A program made the translations under genes and the position numbers. The notes beneath the pieces were generated by a model. The model ran no database searches. It was not told the origin of the DNA and saw nothing but the letters and a program-made list of their open reading frames with translations. A DNA stretch of 64,000 nt from Branchiostoma lanceolatum (lineage: Eukaryota > Chordata > Leptocardii > Amphioxiformes > Branchiostomatidae). The stretch covers positions 12,202,001-12,266,000 of the forward strand of contig NC_089739.1 in assembly GCF_035083965.1 (NCBI RefSeq). The letters run 5' to 3'. Positions 36,101-43,986 of the stretch are shown here, one piece after another. Numbering within the stretch: position 1 is the stretch's first letter; each line of letters begins with the position of its first letter.

Positions 36101-37515
36101 ACAGATATGTTTAACAACTGATGATTAGGCGTGCTATCACTAAGGCATGATCCGAAAAATACTAGACAAAACCTTGCCCTGGAATCGGCTGTTATTCTAA
36201 CTTAGCTGCATTCTTAGGACATGACTTAAGTAAAAGAACCTAGAAAAATGACATGAAAAGACACATAGAAAAGTCATGCAACATAAAGCTAGTATTTAAT
36301 ACTTGAATATGAAAAGAATGGGATTTACGCAGGTTTTGTGGCGGAATATTTAAATAGCACAACATTCTTTTGATGTGTTACGCTGAAGGATGGTTATACC
36401 AACTATGTAGATACAGACACTCTTAACGTGGTGAAAATTTGCTGAAATTTAACTTTAAGGTAACGCAATCCACCAATGGCAAACCTAAGTTCATTTTGCA
36501 GAATCTCTCGAACCCTCTGGCTTTGTATGAAGTTATCATTTAACACCCAACTAAAGAAAGAGAGAGGATTTAACCGGGATTTGCACACACTCTTTTCTAC
36601 CATGTTTATGCGATAAAAAATATGCCGACTTTAATTCAGAGTTAAAAGCAATCCACCAATGTCAAACCTACTCCATTTTGCGGAATCTCTCGAACCCTCC
36701 AGCCACGTATGTTTTGCCATTATCGATGGACTCCAGTTCCCGTACGCGGTGTCCGTGAGTGGGCGTCCAGATATTCCGCACCGCGCCAAATCGTGCTCCC
36801 AGACCGTTCGTGACCTGTTGTACGAAAGAGTTCACATCGCACTGATGAATTCAAACTCAGACAATTTTCCAGACATTTTTTTTAAACACAAAAATTTTCC
36901 TTTAATAAATGTTACATTGTCATACATGTGTAAGAGATTGTTACAAAAACCTCCTTGCAAAAACCCAGACACAATCTTCTTAGGTTCTAGAACAAAAAGT
37001 CAAGACTATAATAGATTATACAAGAAATCAGAGCATTTCTATCTAAATATCAAATACAACGTAAACCTGGACTATTTTGGGTGTTGAAATATGGAATAAC
37101 ATAAAAATTAAGCAGAGAAAGAGAAAACTACAAACATTTTTACTCTAAAGATCATGAATTTCTTCCTTCGATTCGATTCTTTTTTAATCATGAAGAAGAC
37201 AAAAATCACAGCTTTTGACAACTTCAAATTGTTCTAGAACTGTCTTTGGCCACGTTTGTTTACGAAAATCTTTACAGCAACGTCCAGAAGATGACAAAAA
37301 ATCCTTAAGTTTCGAAAAGAAACGTAATCTTTTCAAGAAAAACTAGATTTTTTTCAGGAAAACAAAAATTTTACCTGGTTGAGGAAAGAGTCGAAGTTCC
37401 TGACTTGCTTGTCGTTGACGACAAACTTGCGCCCTGGAAAGTACAAGTCGCCGTTTCTGTAAACCGTGACGTTCTTAGCCGACGGTTGGACCTCTAGGTG
37501 CTTCAGGGTCGCCAT
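12108..37515 (-). CDS. DCDC2: Doublecortin domain-containing protein 2 (DCDC2-type)
   Basis: Microtubule-binding protein; family members act at cilia and the cytoskeleton. Coding exons, minus strand, all phases agree: 37375-37515, 36672-36814, 34927-34993, 21953-22035, 20927-21058, 19194-19331, 18447-18492, 17391-17499, 16798-16910, 15244-15372, 12108-12728. This gives 573 aa, or 601 with the cassette at 20559-20642. Doublecortin domain 1 is residues ~14-97 (VTVYRNGDLYFPGRK, FGAVRNIWTPTHG, GKTYVAGGFERF). Domain 2 begins ~142 (IYRNGEP, STGAVRRLF, NGQYYVAVG). The linker QIKPVQHSR resembles vertebrate DCDC2 EVKPVIHSR, and exon 9 EDTKVELPIDQ resembles EDTQVEVPVDQ. The last exon is a 206-aa Pro/Ser/Asn-rich tail with 8-residue repeats and an acidic end. 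The first ATG after the 5' splice context at 37513-37515 is chosen because MATLKHLEV leads straight into domain 1. Downstream it converges on ADA. Confidence 0.92.
12360..12640 (-). repeat. Coding minisatellite in last DCDC2 exon
   Basis: About a dozen imperfect 24-bp units encode an 8-residue repeat that alternates RNSPPPxx and xNTPPPxx. Each unit has a G-rich plus-strand core (GGGGGTGGGG). The array keeps the reading frame open. Copy number is likely variable between individuals. Confidence 0.8.
14426..14525 (-). CDS. Possible alternative last exon of DCDC2
   Basis: On the minus strand, TTCTCCCACCAG is a good acceptor at the upper edge. The frame that follows reads ASLPKAVTRKLRNEKG, then SQEWSSGQSQNKDPKK and a TAG stop at 14426-14428. 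It lies between core exons 10 and 11. Exon 10 ends in phase 0, while this acceptor needs phase 2; a weaker acceptor ~20 bases upstream would be in phase. It could be an alternative terminus or chance; nothing in the core gene needs it. Confidence 0.25.
14970..15215. repeat. AATG-type microsatellite
   Basis: Long imperfect GAATGAAT tract in the intron just downstream of DCDC2 exon 10. Confidence 0.85.
15396..15569. mobile_element. MITE family A, decayed copy
   Basis: Recognisable from GGTAAATTCATTT, TTTTAAGTTTACGGTTGAAACG and AAACCACTGCAAACATTTC in the order typical of the family, ending CTACAG then TA. Strongly diverged from the copy at 9861-10061. Confidence 0.5.
15655..16640. repeat. ~1-kb minisatellite in DCDC2 intron
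   Basis: Around 25 imperfect tandem units of roughly 36-40 bp, built on CCCTTTTCATGGCACTGAAA followed by TGCCATCAACAATAATTTT-like sequence. The long frame across part of it is a by-product of the repeat. It lies between exons 9 and 10. Confidence 0.9.
17110..17284. mobile_element. MITE family A, decayed copy
   Basis: Shares CAGAGGTTACATTTCGAGG.., TTTTAAATTTGCAGTTGAAAG and the terminal TTCACAG-TA with the family. Located between DCDC2 exons 8 and 9. Confidence 0.45.
17533..17857. mobile_element. Fold-back insertion flanked by 13-bp direct repeats
   Basis: ACTACAACTTAGA occurs at 17520-17532 and again at 17858-17870. Between them, ~80-bp inverted arms (AATAAAAAGACTCTTTTTACAC .. CACCTTCTTCAAGGCAATT at 17569-17650, inverse at 17770-17855) surround ~120 bp. 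In each arm the strand reading GTGACAGATGGTCAC-GAAAC forms a stable stem followed by GAAAC. This is reminiscent of the hammerhead-like motifs of Penelope-type retroelements, but the CTGATGA core is degenerate. Confidence 0.6.
18546..18810 (-). mobile_element. tRNA-derived SINE
   Basis: Read on the minus strand it starts GGCCAAGTGGCTTGGGTAGTGG (A-box like) and has GAGTTCAATTCC (B-box, fits GWTCRANNC). It continues into the AAGTGCCTTTCCCAAGGACAC core (plus-strand view) that is common in SINEs of marine deuterostomes. It lies between DCDC2 exons 6 and 7. No clear target duplication. Confidence 0.7.
19395..19702. repeat. Duplicated ~150-bp palindromic element
   Basis: The block AACAGGAATATG..AATACACATTTATTCATCAAAA..TGTATTCCTGT appears twice, near 19395-19515 and 19560-19702. 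Each copy has inverted ends (CCTAAAAACAGGAAT / ATTCCTGTAATTAGG). It looks like a MITE duplicated in tandem, just upstream of DCDC2 exon 6 on the coding strand. Confidence 0.6.
20559..20642 (-). CDS. DCDC2: In-frame 84-nt cassette exon of DCDC2
   Basis: Minus strand: acceptor TTTCTGTCCGTAG, then 84 nt, then donor CAG|GTAACG. It starts with 1 nt and ends with 2 nt of a codon, exactly matching exon 5 (ends +2) and exon 6 (starts +1). It can therefore be included or skipped without a frame change. It encodes PYDAPAYQIPSIGKIV, then SPPSKRRRQSV, with the junction codons reading Ser and Arg. Inclusion adds 28 residues after residue 188, inside the second doublecortin domain between GAVR and LFTMD. 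Third-position GC matches the neighbouring exons. Confidence 0.6.
21953..22062 (-). promoter_or_regulatory. DCDC2 exon 4 with possible internal start upstream of its acceptor
   Basis: The normal acceptor is TTCTCCTTCGCAG before codon IKPVQ (22035). The reading frame stays open upstream of it, with an ATG at 22060-22062 giving MSSSGSPSQIKPV. A transcript starting in the large intron just upstream could make a protein with only the second doublecortin domain. No promoter motif proves this. Confidence 0.3.
22650..22973. mobile_element. MITE family C, copy 2
   Basis: Shares AATCAGATTTTGAAAGTCAA and the end TTGCCTTTAAGG with 4966-5334; its left inverted end is missing or decayed. Confidence 0.65.
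25612..25667. repeat. Perfect 18-bp hairpin
   Basis: TAAAGGCCTGCACATACC (25612-25629) is the exact reverse complement of 25650-25667, with a 20-base loop. It lies in DCDC2 intron 3. It could be the remnant of a palindromic element or a structured RNA; there are no flanking repeats to decide. Confidence 0.6.
27486..27755. repeat. Tandem duplication, ~138-bp unit
   Basis: GATTATGAAGTGTTATTGTTG .. TTCTATACATTATACA occurs at 27486 and again at 27624, with few differences. AT-rich, non-coding. Confidence 0.8.
28131..29933. mobile_element. MITE family A copy split by a nested transposon
   Basis: The first bases CTGTA are at 28131-28135 and the rest runs 29770-29933, ending AATGCATTTACAG then TA. 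The missing middle is the 1634-bp element at 28136-29769, which entered at the TA inside the MITE's terminal CTGTAAATGCAG. Joining the flanks restores the family end exactly. Confidence 0.75.
28136..29769. mobile_element. Non-autonomous DNA transposon with TA target site
   Basis: Starts CTCTCACCTCTCAAATA and ends TATTTGAGAGGTGAGAG, an inverted repeat of at least 17 bp that extends with mismatches into GTACC. TA duplicated at 28134-28135 and 29770-29771. Sub-terminal repeats differ at the two ends: GTACCGGTACG palindromes on the left, four GGGGGTACTT units on the right. Internal frames show no transposase. TA-target DNA elements of the Tc1/mariner type are one possible source of the enzyme. 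Confidence 0.75.
30442..30627 (+). mobile_element. MITE family B, copy 3
   Basis: GTCAAACCTGCCC .. CAGGTTTGAC, flanked on both sides by TAAA, a possible 4-bp target duplication. In DCDC2 intron 3. Confidence 0.7.
31333..31527. mobile_element. MITE family A, copy
   Basis: CTGTAAATGCATTTAAGTTCG .. TTTCTGCATTTACAG, with the two GCGGTGGTTTTAAGTT-type arms. In DCDC2 intron 3. Confidence 0.7.
32505..32694. mobile_element. MITE family A, decayed copy
   Basis: Right end ..CTGCAAACTTACATGTATTTACAG and interior AAACTAAAAACCACCGCAAACAC identify it; the left end is eroded. Confidence 0.5.
33292..33479 (-). mobile_element. MITE family B, copy 4
   Basis: GTCAAACCTGTAC .. GGGCAGGTTTAAC, same orientation as 2744-2934. 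In DCDC2 intron 3. Confidence 0.7.
36464..36529 (-). pseudogene. Relic partial copy of DCDC2 exon 2
   Basis: GCAATCCACCAATGGCAAACC..CATTTTGCAGAATCTCTCGAACCCTC closely matches 36644-36709, which spans the donor end of exon 2 and adjoining intron. The rest of the exon is absent. A local duplication lying downstream of the real exon in the direction of transcription; it has no matching acceptor and is unlikely to be used. Confidence 0.6.
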
Positions 37516-38663
37516 CTTAAGGTTCCTTCTGGTCGAAAAATGAAGAAAATCGGAGGAGAATCTCACTCCATGTCTTGACGTCTTCAGATCCAAACCTGGC
37601 TCTGCGCGCACGGCATGCCGGGAAATGCACCCCCACTGTTTATCTCCCCGGCGTTTGTTTACATATCGTCGCCATGGCGACGGGGTGACCACAACGTTTT
37701 GACGTGTGATTGTCCGTGAAAAACGGTTGTGTTGGGCACGGATAAACTGTCGTGGCACGCTCGTATCGGGTTTTATCAGTCTATTTGCACGCGTTCTGTT
37801 TGATTTTGGCTTGTGTGGTACGAAATATCAGCGTTGCTTGGCAATTTTGGAAGGGAAGTGAACTAGGTTTAGGATCCGTGTGTGTTTAAGAATTAAAAAC
37901 TGCGTAACAATAAAAAATTCCACTTGATGATACGTCACTATTAGTCATACATGGTCACGGCCATTGGTGGCTTTCTGAAGGTGGGATGACAATTTTTGGC
38001 AGTGTTAAACCTCCCACTTGAGTTCTTACCGAAGCGTAACTTCATATTGTAGTCTTGAGTGGGTTGTGTGGTAGTTAGAGTTTACCATGCACTTTTACAT
38101 AGCAATAACTGTAAGGCAATTAACGTGATGAAATGGCAACTAGCGCTACAAGGACGTAAGAACGCAATACGCAAAGCGTTTTATTTCATAAGTATTGTGC
38201 ATGTATTACGGTTAACTGCTGTTCCTATCATTATCAATGTAATATATATAACAAGTTATTTAACGTTATATACGGGAAAGTATAACTAAAGTTAACTAGT
38301 AATAACCATATATGGACTGACGAAAGATTTGAGTTTTTCAAACGAAATCTGAATGAACCATCGCAAATATCCAAATCATTCTATTGTGATTGAATTCTAT
38401 TCCGACTTTCTTTCTAAAACATCTGTCGATAAATCATCATGAAAAAAAAGATATCTAAAATAGATATTTGTGTCTAAAATAGATACTGGCGGGCGTTGAC
38501 CCTTGTGTAGCAAAAATTACGTCACAATATCCAAGCAGATACGTGGTGTGCGTTTGTACAACGGTGTCTTGGGCCTAGGAGGGTGGGTGTATAAGTATTA
38601 GCGTAGAAACCTATAAGATCAACATTTGGAAAGCCTTACTTAAAAAGCGGACAGAAACCAAAC
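37516..38663. other. DCDC2 5' region / intergenic spacer
   Basis: Between the divergent starts of DCDC2 (-) and the 112-aa gene (+). The first ~250 bp left of this spacer (37516-37760) are CG-rich, as expected for a promoter or 5' UTR. No exon is recognised and no TATA or initiator assignment is made. Confidence 0.4.
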
Positions 38664-38682
38664 ATCTGCTTGGAGATTTGTC

Positions 38683-38769
38683 ATAGTTGAATGGGCGTCA
38701 GAAGGATGACGGCTGAGACACAACGATTTACCGGTTTCGACCTTTTATTCAAAAGTCTTCATCAGAAGA
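38683..38769 (-). mobile_element. 87-bp insertion with 19-bp target duplication and hammerhead-like core
   Basis: ATCTGCTTGGAGATTTGTC is exactly repeated at 38664-38682 and 38770-38788. The 87 bp between them, read on the minus strand, contains CTGATGA (38765 to 38759), an arm pair GACTTTT / AAAAGGTC, then GAAAC (38738 to 38734). This order is that of a hammerhead ribozyme core and of motifs carried by Penelope-type retroelements. Stem III and stem I pair poorly. The insertion lies 23 bp from a start codon. Confidence 0.6.
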
Positions 38770-38791
38770 ATCTGCTTGGAGATTTGTCGCC

Positions 38792-41272
38792 ATGTTGGAC
38801 GACCCCACACAAATCAAAAAGAGGTTGGGCGAAGCGTTAATGACGTTAGGTGAGTCACCAATCCGATGACTCAGGTTGCACCTGCCTAATTAACTTCTCC
38901 CAGTCTGCTTATTAGTTCCGCGGGGAAGATGATTACCCCTGGGGGTTCTTTATTAAGGTTAATGGGAACAGAAGTGTTTCATTTAAGCGTAGGTGTAGGT
39001 CTGCTTTTCCCAGGAGAAAATGAAAATTGTCTACGGAGAGCGAAGGAGGCGGTAGCTCTGTAGTGACTGCATCTCGTAGCGTCTATTATTATTATTAAAG
39101 AAGCTATCGATATATTCAAGCCCAAGCAATATTAGGGCAAGAAAATTGGATTTTGAAAGTCAATTTATGTAGTCATTTCTATACATTATTAGTTCAAATA
39201 ACACTATGACAATGTACAGCGATGTCCATCATACAAAAATACGACGTCTTTGTGATGTGAGAACTATCTCACTGAAATCGTCGCCGGGTTTTTTGTAGTG
39301 CACGTTTTTGCGCGGTTTTAAAATGCTCAAAGTATGAAGTTATTACGAAAATGTGCTCAATTGTGTTGATAAATGTCACTATACCATTAAGATTTCAGCA
39401 TCTTTTTTATTTCCATATTTTGGAATCCTAATATTGCGTTGGTTGCCTTTAATTACATCCTTCCTTGTTTTATTTTCTTTCTTTCGCTTTCGTTCTTAAT
39501 GCATGTCTTCTCTTTCTATTTCGCCATTTTCCTTTCTTTGTTTTTCTTTCTTTCGTTAAGTCTTTCTCGGAAAAGTCAAGACAACTGCGTTTTCTTGTTG
39601 CTATGTACTTAAAAATTTTAGGCGCTTTGACCTACCAGTAATCCCATATGGTCTAGTGGTTAGGATTTGGCGCTCTCACCGCCAAGGCCCGGGTTCGATT
39701 CCCGGTGTGGGAAAACTTTTTTTTCACTAAAATTTCTACAGCAATATTCCAAACTGTTTCCTTACAGTTATACATCATGATAGACAAGGAATATAATTAC
39801 AGAATCCATTTTTTCTCGTCCATCTTTTGAGATTAGTAAACGCTGAACAATTTCATGATACGATAAATATTTTCCTTTGGACCTACAGTCATATCAATTA
39901 CATTCTTTATATTCCAGTTTGTGTACAACTTGAACAAGCTGCCGTTATATAAATACATCTAGATATTGGTCTTCCTTAGCCTTCTCCCCCTCTTTTTCCC
40001 TTCTTGCTTTCCTTCTCTTTCCTTTCTTTCTTTCCATTTGTCCTTCTTTTCAATACCTTTCTCTCTCTCTCTCTCTCCAGAAAGAAATATCTATTTGCGC
40101 CTTGGAAAGTCCGGAAATCAGACGACAGAGGGTAACTGCAGGAATCCCATATGGTCTAGTGGTTAGGATTTGGCGCTCTCACCGCCAAGGCCCGGGTTCG
40201 ATTCCCGATGTGGGAAGCACATTTTTATTTTCTGCAGTGAAATTTAAAAAGAAGCAATTTCCTTTTTCAAACGTCATATTAGCTGCCTGGCTACCTGGCG
40301 TTGACACAGAACAACATTATTCTACCCTGCTGTGTTATGAAATTGCATGTGTTTTGATCTATATGATAATTCATACTTTGTCTCTTAGTTTGTGTTCATC
40401 GTAATTTTTTCATCAGGTCGTGTTTAAGATAACTCACTCGTTTTCCGTTACGCAGGCTGTTTGTAACAGAAACGGGTGGCTTGGGAAATTTCATGATCTT
40501 TCATGTCGTCCTATTATTGACTTGGCTGCTTTATAGCGCCCTCCAACGGATCTACCACGTATTGCAAATCAAAACCATCATCCACCTGTCCGTTCGGCTT
40601 GCCCCCCTCCCCTCAAAAAACTCTCTTCTAAGAGTTGAAGAAAAGCATGACCATGTATAGCGACGATAGGAAGGAAGTAGTGTGCATCTAGATAAGCGTT
40701 GGAGTAAATCACAACAATGCATAACGACGATATATGGCAGTGCACCTGTCGAAATAATTTCCTGCAGTGCTACAAACTTTCGCATGGAGCGCCCTTGCAC
40801 GGTAAAAAAACCTCTCTTCTATTAAAGAGTTGAAGAAACGTGCACGACCATGTATAACGGCGATAGGAAGGAAGAAGTGTACACATCTACATCTAGATAA
40901 GTGTTGGAGTAAATAACAACAATGCATAACGGCGATATATAGCAGTGCACCTGTCGGAATAATTTCCTGCAGTGCTACAAAATTTCGCATGGAGCGCCCT
41001 TGCACGGCAAAACTTGTTTACATCCTATCACAATTTCAACAGGTGTTTCCATAAATGAGCTTAACGAAGAAATCACATTCAGACACCTGTTTCTAGCAGC
41101 ATGCGCATACATACAACCTTCCTTTGGTGATGACAGTTGGAGCAAAACTAGGGGGATAGGACAAGATCTGACCGAGATAGCTTTCTTTTTTCAACGTTAC
41201 GTTGGAGTCCCACAACTTCCTAGTGACCATCCTATCTTTCAAGAGACAGCGACTATCATTTTGACATTCTAA
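38792..41272 (+). CDS. Predicted 112-aa protein, unknown function, three exons
   Basis: Inferred exons 38792-38849, 40081-40131, 41043-41272, phases 1, 1 and end, with donors TTAG|GTGAGT and GAGG|GTAACT. Acceptors follow a long CT tract (..CTCTCTCCAG) and CAATTTCAACAG. The product starts MLDDPTQIKKRLGEALMTL, a charged amphipathic helix, continues ERNIYLRLGKSG, and ends SDHPIFQETATIILTF. No signal peptide or membrane segment. Exon 2 is 51 nt and can be skipped in frame. The KxLxExLxxLERxIY pattern faintly recalls coiled-coil starts such as that of MEAF6, but the rest does not match and I do not claim it. The frame of exon 3 is clean over 76 codons, the best evidence. An 87-bp insertion lies just 5' of the ATG. 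Confidence 0.42.
39116..39453. mobile_element. MITE family C, copy 3
   Basis: CCCAAGCAATATTAGGGC .. AATATTGCGTTGGTTGCCTTTAA; interior as in 4966-5334. Lies in intron 1 of the predicted 112-aa gene. Confidence 0.7.
39642..39713 (+). tRNA. tRNA-Glu (CTC)
   Basis: 72-nt cloverleaf: acceptor TCCCATA / TGTGGGA with discriminator A, A-box TGGTCTAGTGGTT, anticodon stem TGGCG / CGCCA with loop CTCTCAC (anticodon CTC), T-arm CCGGG-TTCGATT-CCCGG (B-box). A run of T's at 39717-39724 ends transcription. All stems pair. It lies in the sense strand of an intron of the predicted gene at 38792-41272. Confidence 0.95.
40000..40080. repeat. Pyrimidine-rich CTTT / CT tract
   Basis: Simple repeat that also forms the polypyrimidine tract of the acceptor at 40080/40081. 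Confidence 0.75.
40145..40216 (+). tRNA. tRNA-Glu (CTC), second copy
   Basis: Identical to the copy at 39642-39713 except that the T-arm reads CCGGG-TTCGATT-CCCGA. The G-to-A change breaks one pair at the base of the T-stem (C-A). A and B boxes and the CTC anticodon are intact, so it is probably transcribable. It begins 14 bp after the inferred exon 2 of the predicted gene. A T-run follows at 40221-40225. Confidence 0.9.
40614..41010. repeat. Tandem duplication, ~197-bp unit
   Basis: AACTCTCTTCTAAGAGTTGAAGAA .. TGGAGCGCCCTTGCACGG occurs at 40614-40803 and 40804-41009. On the minus strand both copies begin with an open frame MQGRSMR(K/N)FVALQEII, but no gene model joins them. It ends 33 bp before exon 3 of the predicted 112-aa gene. 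Confidence 0.7.
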
Positions 41273-41307
41273 AAGAGGCTTAGAAGAGATTTCTGTCGTC
41301 TTTTGCC

Positions 41308-41579
41308 ATGGCGGGAAAGAAGAGAGGAAAACGCGGTGGTGGGAAGAGGGGAAGCCGTCCTACATCGCCAACCGAGGACGGGGAAACGAAGTCAGGCTCT
41401 CCAAAAGTATGTGTTTCTCTTTTCTAAGTATTTCAGACGATATTCGACATGCTTTCACATTAATACGACATGCTGGTTTAGATACTTCGGTGAAAAATGT
41501 TTCCTCTTCTAATAACCTGTATACGTTTGTCTTTTCATTTCAGACGCCATTCGACATTGTCTTTTCTATGAAACATATG
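41308..41579 (+). pseudogene. Candidate short gene, second exon broken by a transposon
   Basis: An ATG at 41308 opens a basic frame, MAGKKRGKRGGGKRGSRPT.., ending at donor AAA|GTATGT (41406, phase 0). Two acceptors follow at 41436/41437 and 41543/41544, each starting the related sequences ACGATATTCGACAT and ACGCCATTCGACATT, so the second exon looks duplicated. The first copy stops after nine codons. The second runs into the 3226-bp element at 41580 and stops after 15 codons. Beyond the element the same frame continues ~26 codons (TCWVALHARLNTFEEI..) to TAA. No family is recognised. It starts 36 bp after the stop of the predicted upstream gene. Confidence 0.35.
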
Positions 41580-43319
41580 CACGGGGTATAACGTACGTCA
41601 CGGGATGGCCAGACACATTCGGTGGTCGCAGAGATCTATCAGCCGCAACGCGCAGACACATTCGACGCGCCGCGGAAAAATCAGCCGTCCGCGCGGACCT
41701 ATCAGCCGCAACGCGCAGACAAATTCGACGCCGCGCGGACCTATCAGCCCTTCGCGAGGAAAACTCAGCCGTGGGACAGCGCCATCAGGTGTCTCACTAC
41801 TGCCTTCAGAGAGCGCTGGAAAGCCCGCGCCAAGGTAGGTCCTCCACAATTTCCTTCTCTAGCGTCATATAGAGACATCGACTGGTAATCTAACTAGGCC
41901 TATCAGGTGCCAGACTATCTTAGGGTCATCCGGAGCCAGAAATAATCGGCAGGTCTTCAAATTAAGTCGAGATATAGGGAGAACAGTTCTCAATCGGTGA
42001 CACACCACATCGAAGTTGTCAAGGTAAACAGTGGCTAATGTCGTATTTTGGGCCATTAGAAGCAAAGACATCGGCGGTTTTGACGTCTTTTAGTGTGATT
42101 GGGTGTCCAGAACAACGTAACATACTCTGGAATTGATACAATATGCCCACAGAGCGAAAATCATGTGGTAGAAGTGATACCGCTATATGTCGCCCCCCTC
42201 CCCATTTTCCAGTAAAGTTACGGCCAATATCTTATGTAGTAGTATAGTAAGCATTAACAGGCAATAGTGTTTTTGTCGCCTCGATTGATTTTGGCGATAT
42301 GCGGGGAATACCTTTTATCACTTTAAGGGATTATCCTCATCTAGATGATTCAACGAACATCTCATACGTTTCTCGCAAGATTGTTTACTATATTGTTACT
42401 ACTATTACCCAGGTATAATGTGTCACTGCAAGTAATCAACCCTGACATTTTTCAGAAATGACTCGTCGACTCAGGTTGACACTACATCCGCGGAAAAGGT
42501 GTAGAAACAAAACAACGGGCACCTGGAAAGCAAACACGCGAAGTTGACGATGTATGGGTAACAGAAGATAACATTGGCATTGATGACAGCACTGCAGCAA
42601 GTCCCAGGCAGAAAGAGACACAACTCTCCTGGTCAACTCCTACTCGAGCTAGCGTCAACGACACTTTTTCTGGACTGTAGGCTTCTCTCCCTTTATACGA
42701 AAGGCACTAAGCAACGGAAATCATACAATGTACAACTGGAATATTCAAATAACTCCATATTTGCCGTAGAAATCTATATATTCATAGAGATATGTATTGA
42801 GTAGATATTGGATGAAGACTATACTTTGTCAGGTTGTTATATTCACAGATGTAGGTAATGGACCATCTCAGCGTTGCATAATTGTACTGACCATCCGTAT
42901 TTCCTGAAATGTTAATCCAAAAATGACACACAAAATATAGTTATATATAACTAGATTTATTCTGGTTGTTTACAAAATATATATTTGCTGAATAGCAATA
43001 CCATGATCTTGATCTTGTTATACATCACTTGGCAAATGACTATGTTGTAATCATATTGCACTGTAGCTTAATCTATTGCTATAGATTACAAATTAAAGTA
43101 TTCTGATCGTTTATAAATATTGACTCTTGAAAAAAGAAGAACAAAGTCAAAACCAATCAAATACCGAGTCTCGGCGCCGTGATTTTCCCAACACTACAGA
43201 TGAAAATATGTCACTGTACAGGTGCACTATACACAAGGTATACCTTCTTGTGAAACAACAAATATAATTATATGAACCAGAATTACTGCATGATTACACA
43301 CAAGTTCTTCCTTTTTATG

Positions 43320-43512
43320 AAATCTGTGTTCACACTTGTAGCACTGACAAACGTCTTTACTCTGGGATTGTCATGGGTTCTGTGATGATGTTTCAGGACT
43401 TCTTATACTATGACTTAAAGGACTTTCCACGTTTGTCACAAAAATCCCAATCTGAGTGCACTATCATGTGCTTCTTCACTTGAACTCTTTCTGACAAACT
43501 GGGCACTCCTTG
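43320..43512 (-). pseudogene. Decayed C2H2 zinc-finger array inside the transposon
   Basis: On the minus strand, in shifting frames: KECPVCQKEFK .. KKHMIVH (finger 1, with a frame break in the linker), then FCDKRGKSFKS, stop, YKK..KHHHRTHDNP (finger 2, second Cys replaced by Arg), then DVCQCYKCEHRFHKK (start of finger 3). Stops and frameshifts show it is not functional. Upstream on the same strand, 43624-43986 is a Ser/acid-rich frame with a 9-residue repeat that may be the same gene's N-terminal part. Confidence 0.55.
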
Positions 43513-43623
43513 GATGATTCAACTTAGTGATCCTGAAAGTCTCTAGCATAAATAAAGTCTTTATTGCACAACCCACACTAAATTGCTGGTCCTTTATCAG
43601 CCCCATGGCAGCGACGCTTGTGT

Positions 43624-43986
43624 TCAGCTACTGAACCGCTGTTCGCTTAGCACTTGCAATGTGTACACAGACTGCACTGTAGTCCTGCGTGTGGGGGAGG
43701 AGACATCCTTTTCTACATCTTCAGCTGGCAAAACCACACCAGGTAGGTCATCAGACTCGTTGGACTCTTCCAAAGACACTGAACCCTCACTGGATCCACT
43801 GGTGCTGGTGTTTGAACGGGATCCACTGGTGCTGGTGTTTGAACGGGATCCACTGGTGCTGTTACTTGAAGACCAGGTACCCTGTCCCTCCCCAAGGCAT
43901 GGCTTGTCAGGTGGTTCTTCATCTCCCTCCTGAAGGCTGGACTTGTAGGGTAGAACAGGTGGTTTTACATTTGTGGTCACATGCAC
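43624..43986 (-). CDS. Ser/Thr- and acid-rich ORF in the transposon
   Basis: A 120-codon frame with a 27-bp tandem repeat (43797-43858) encoding NTSTSGSRS-type units, followed by EGSVSLEESNESDDLPG. No domain recognised. It may be the disordered N-terminal region of the zinc-finger gene whose relic lies at 43320-43512, or the antisense of a repeat. No start or splice context decides this. Confidence 0.25.
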   Translation of the reverse strand: MHVTTNVKPPVLPYKSSLQEGDEEPPDKPCLGEGQGTWSSSNSTSGSRSNTSTSGSRSNTSTSGSSEGSVSLEESNESDDLPGVVLPAEDVEKDVSSPTRRTTVQSVYTLQVLSEQRFSS

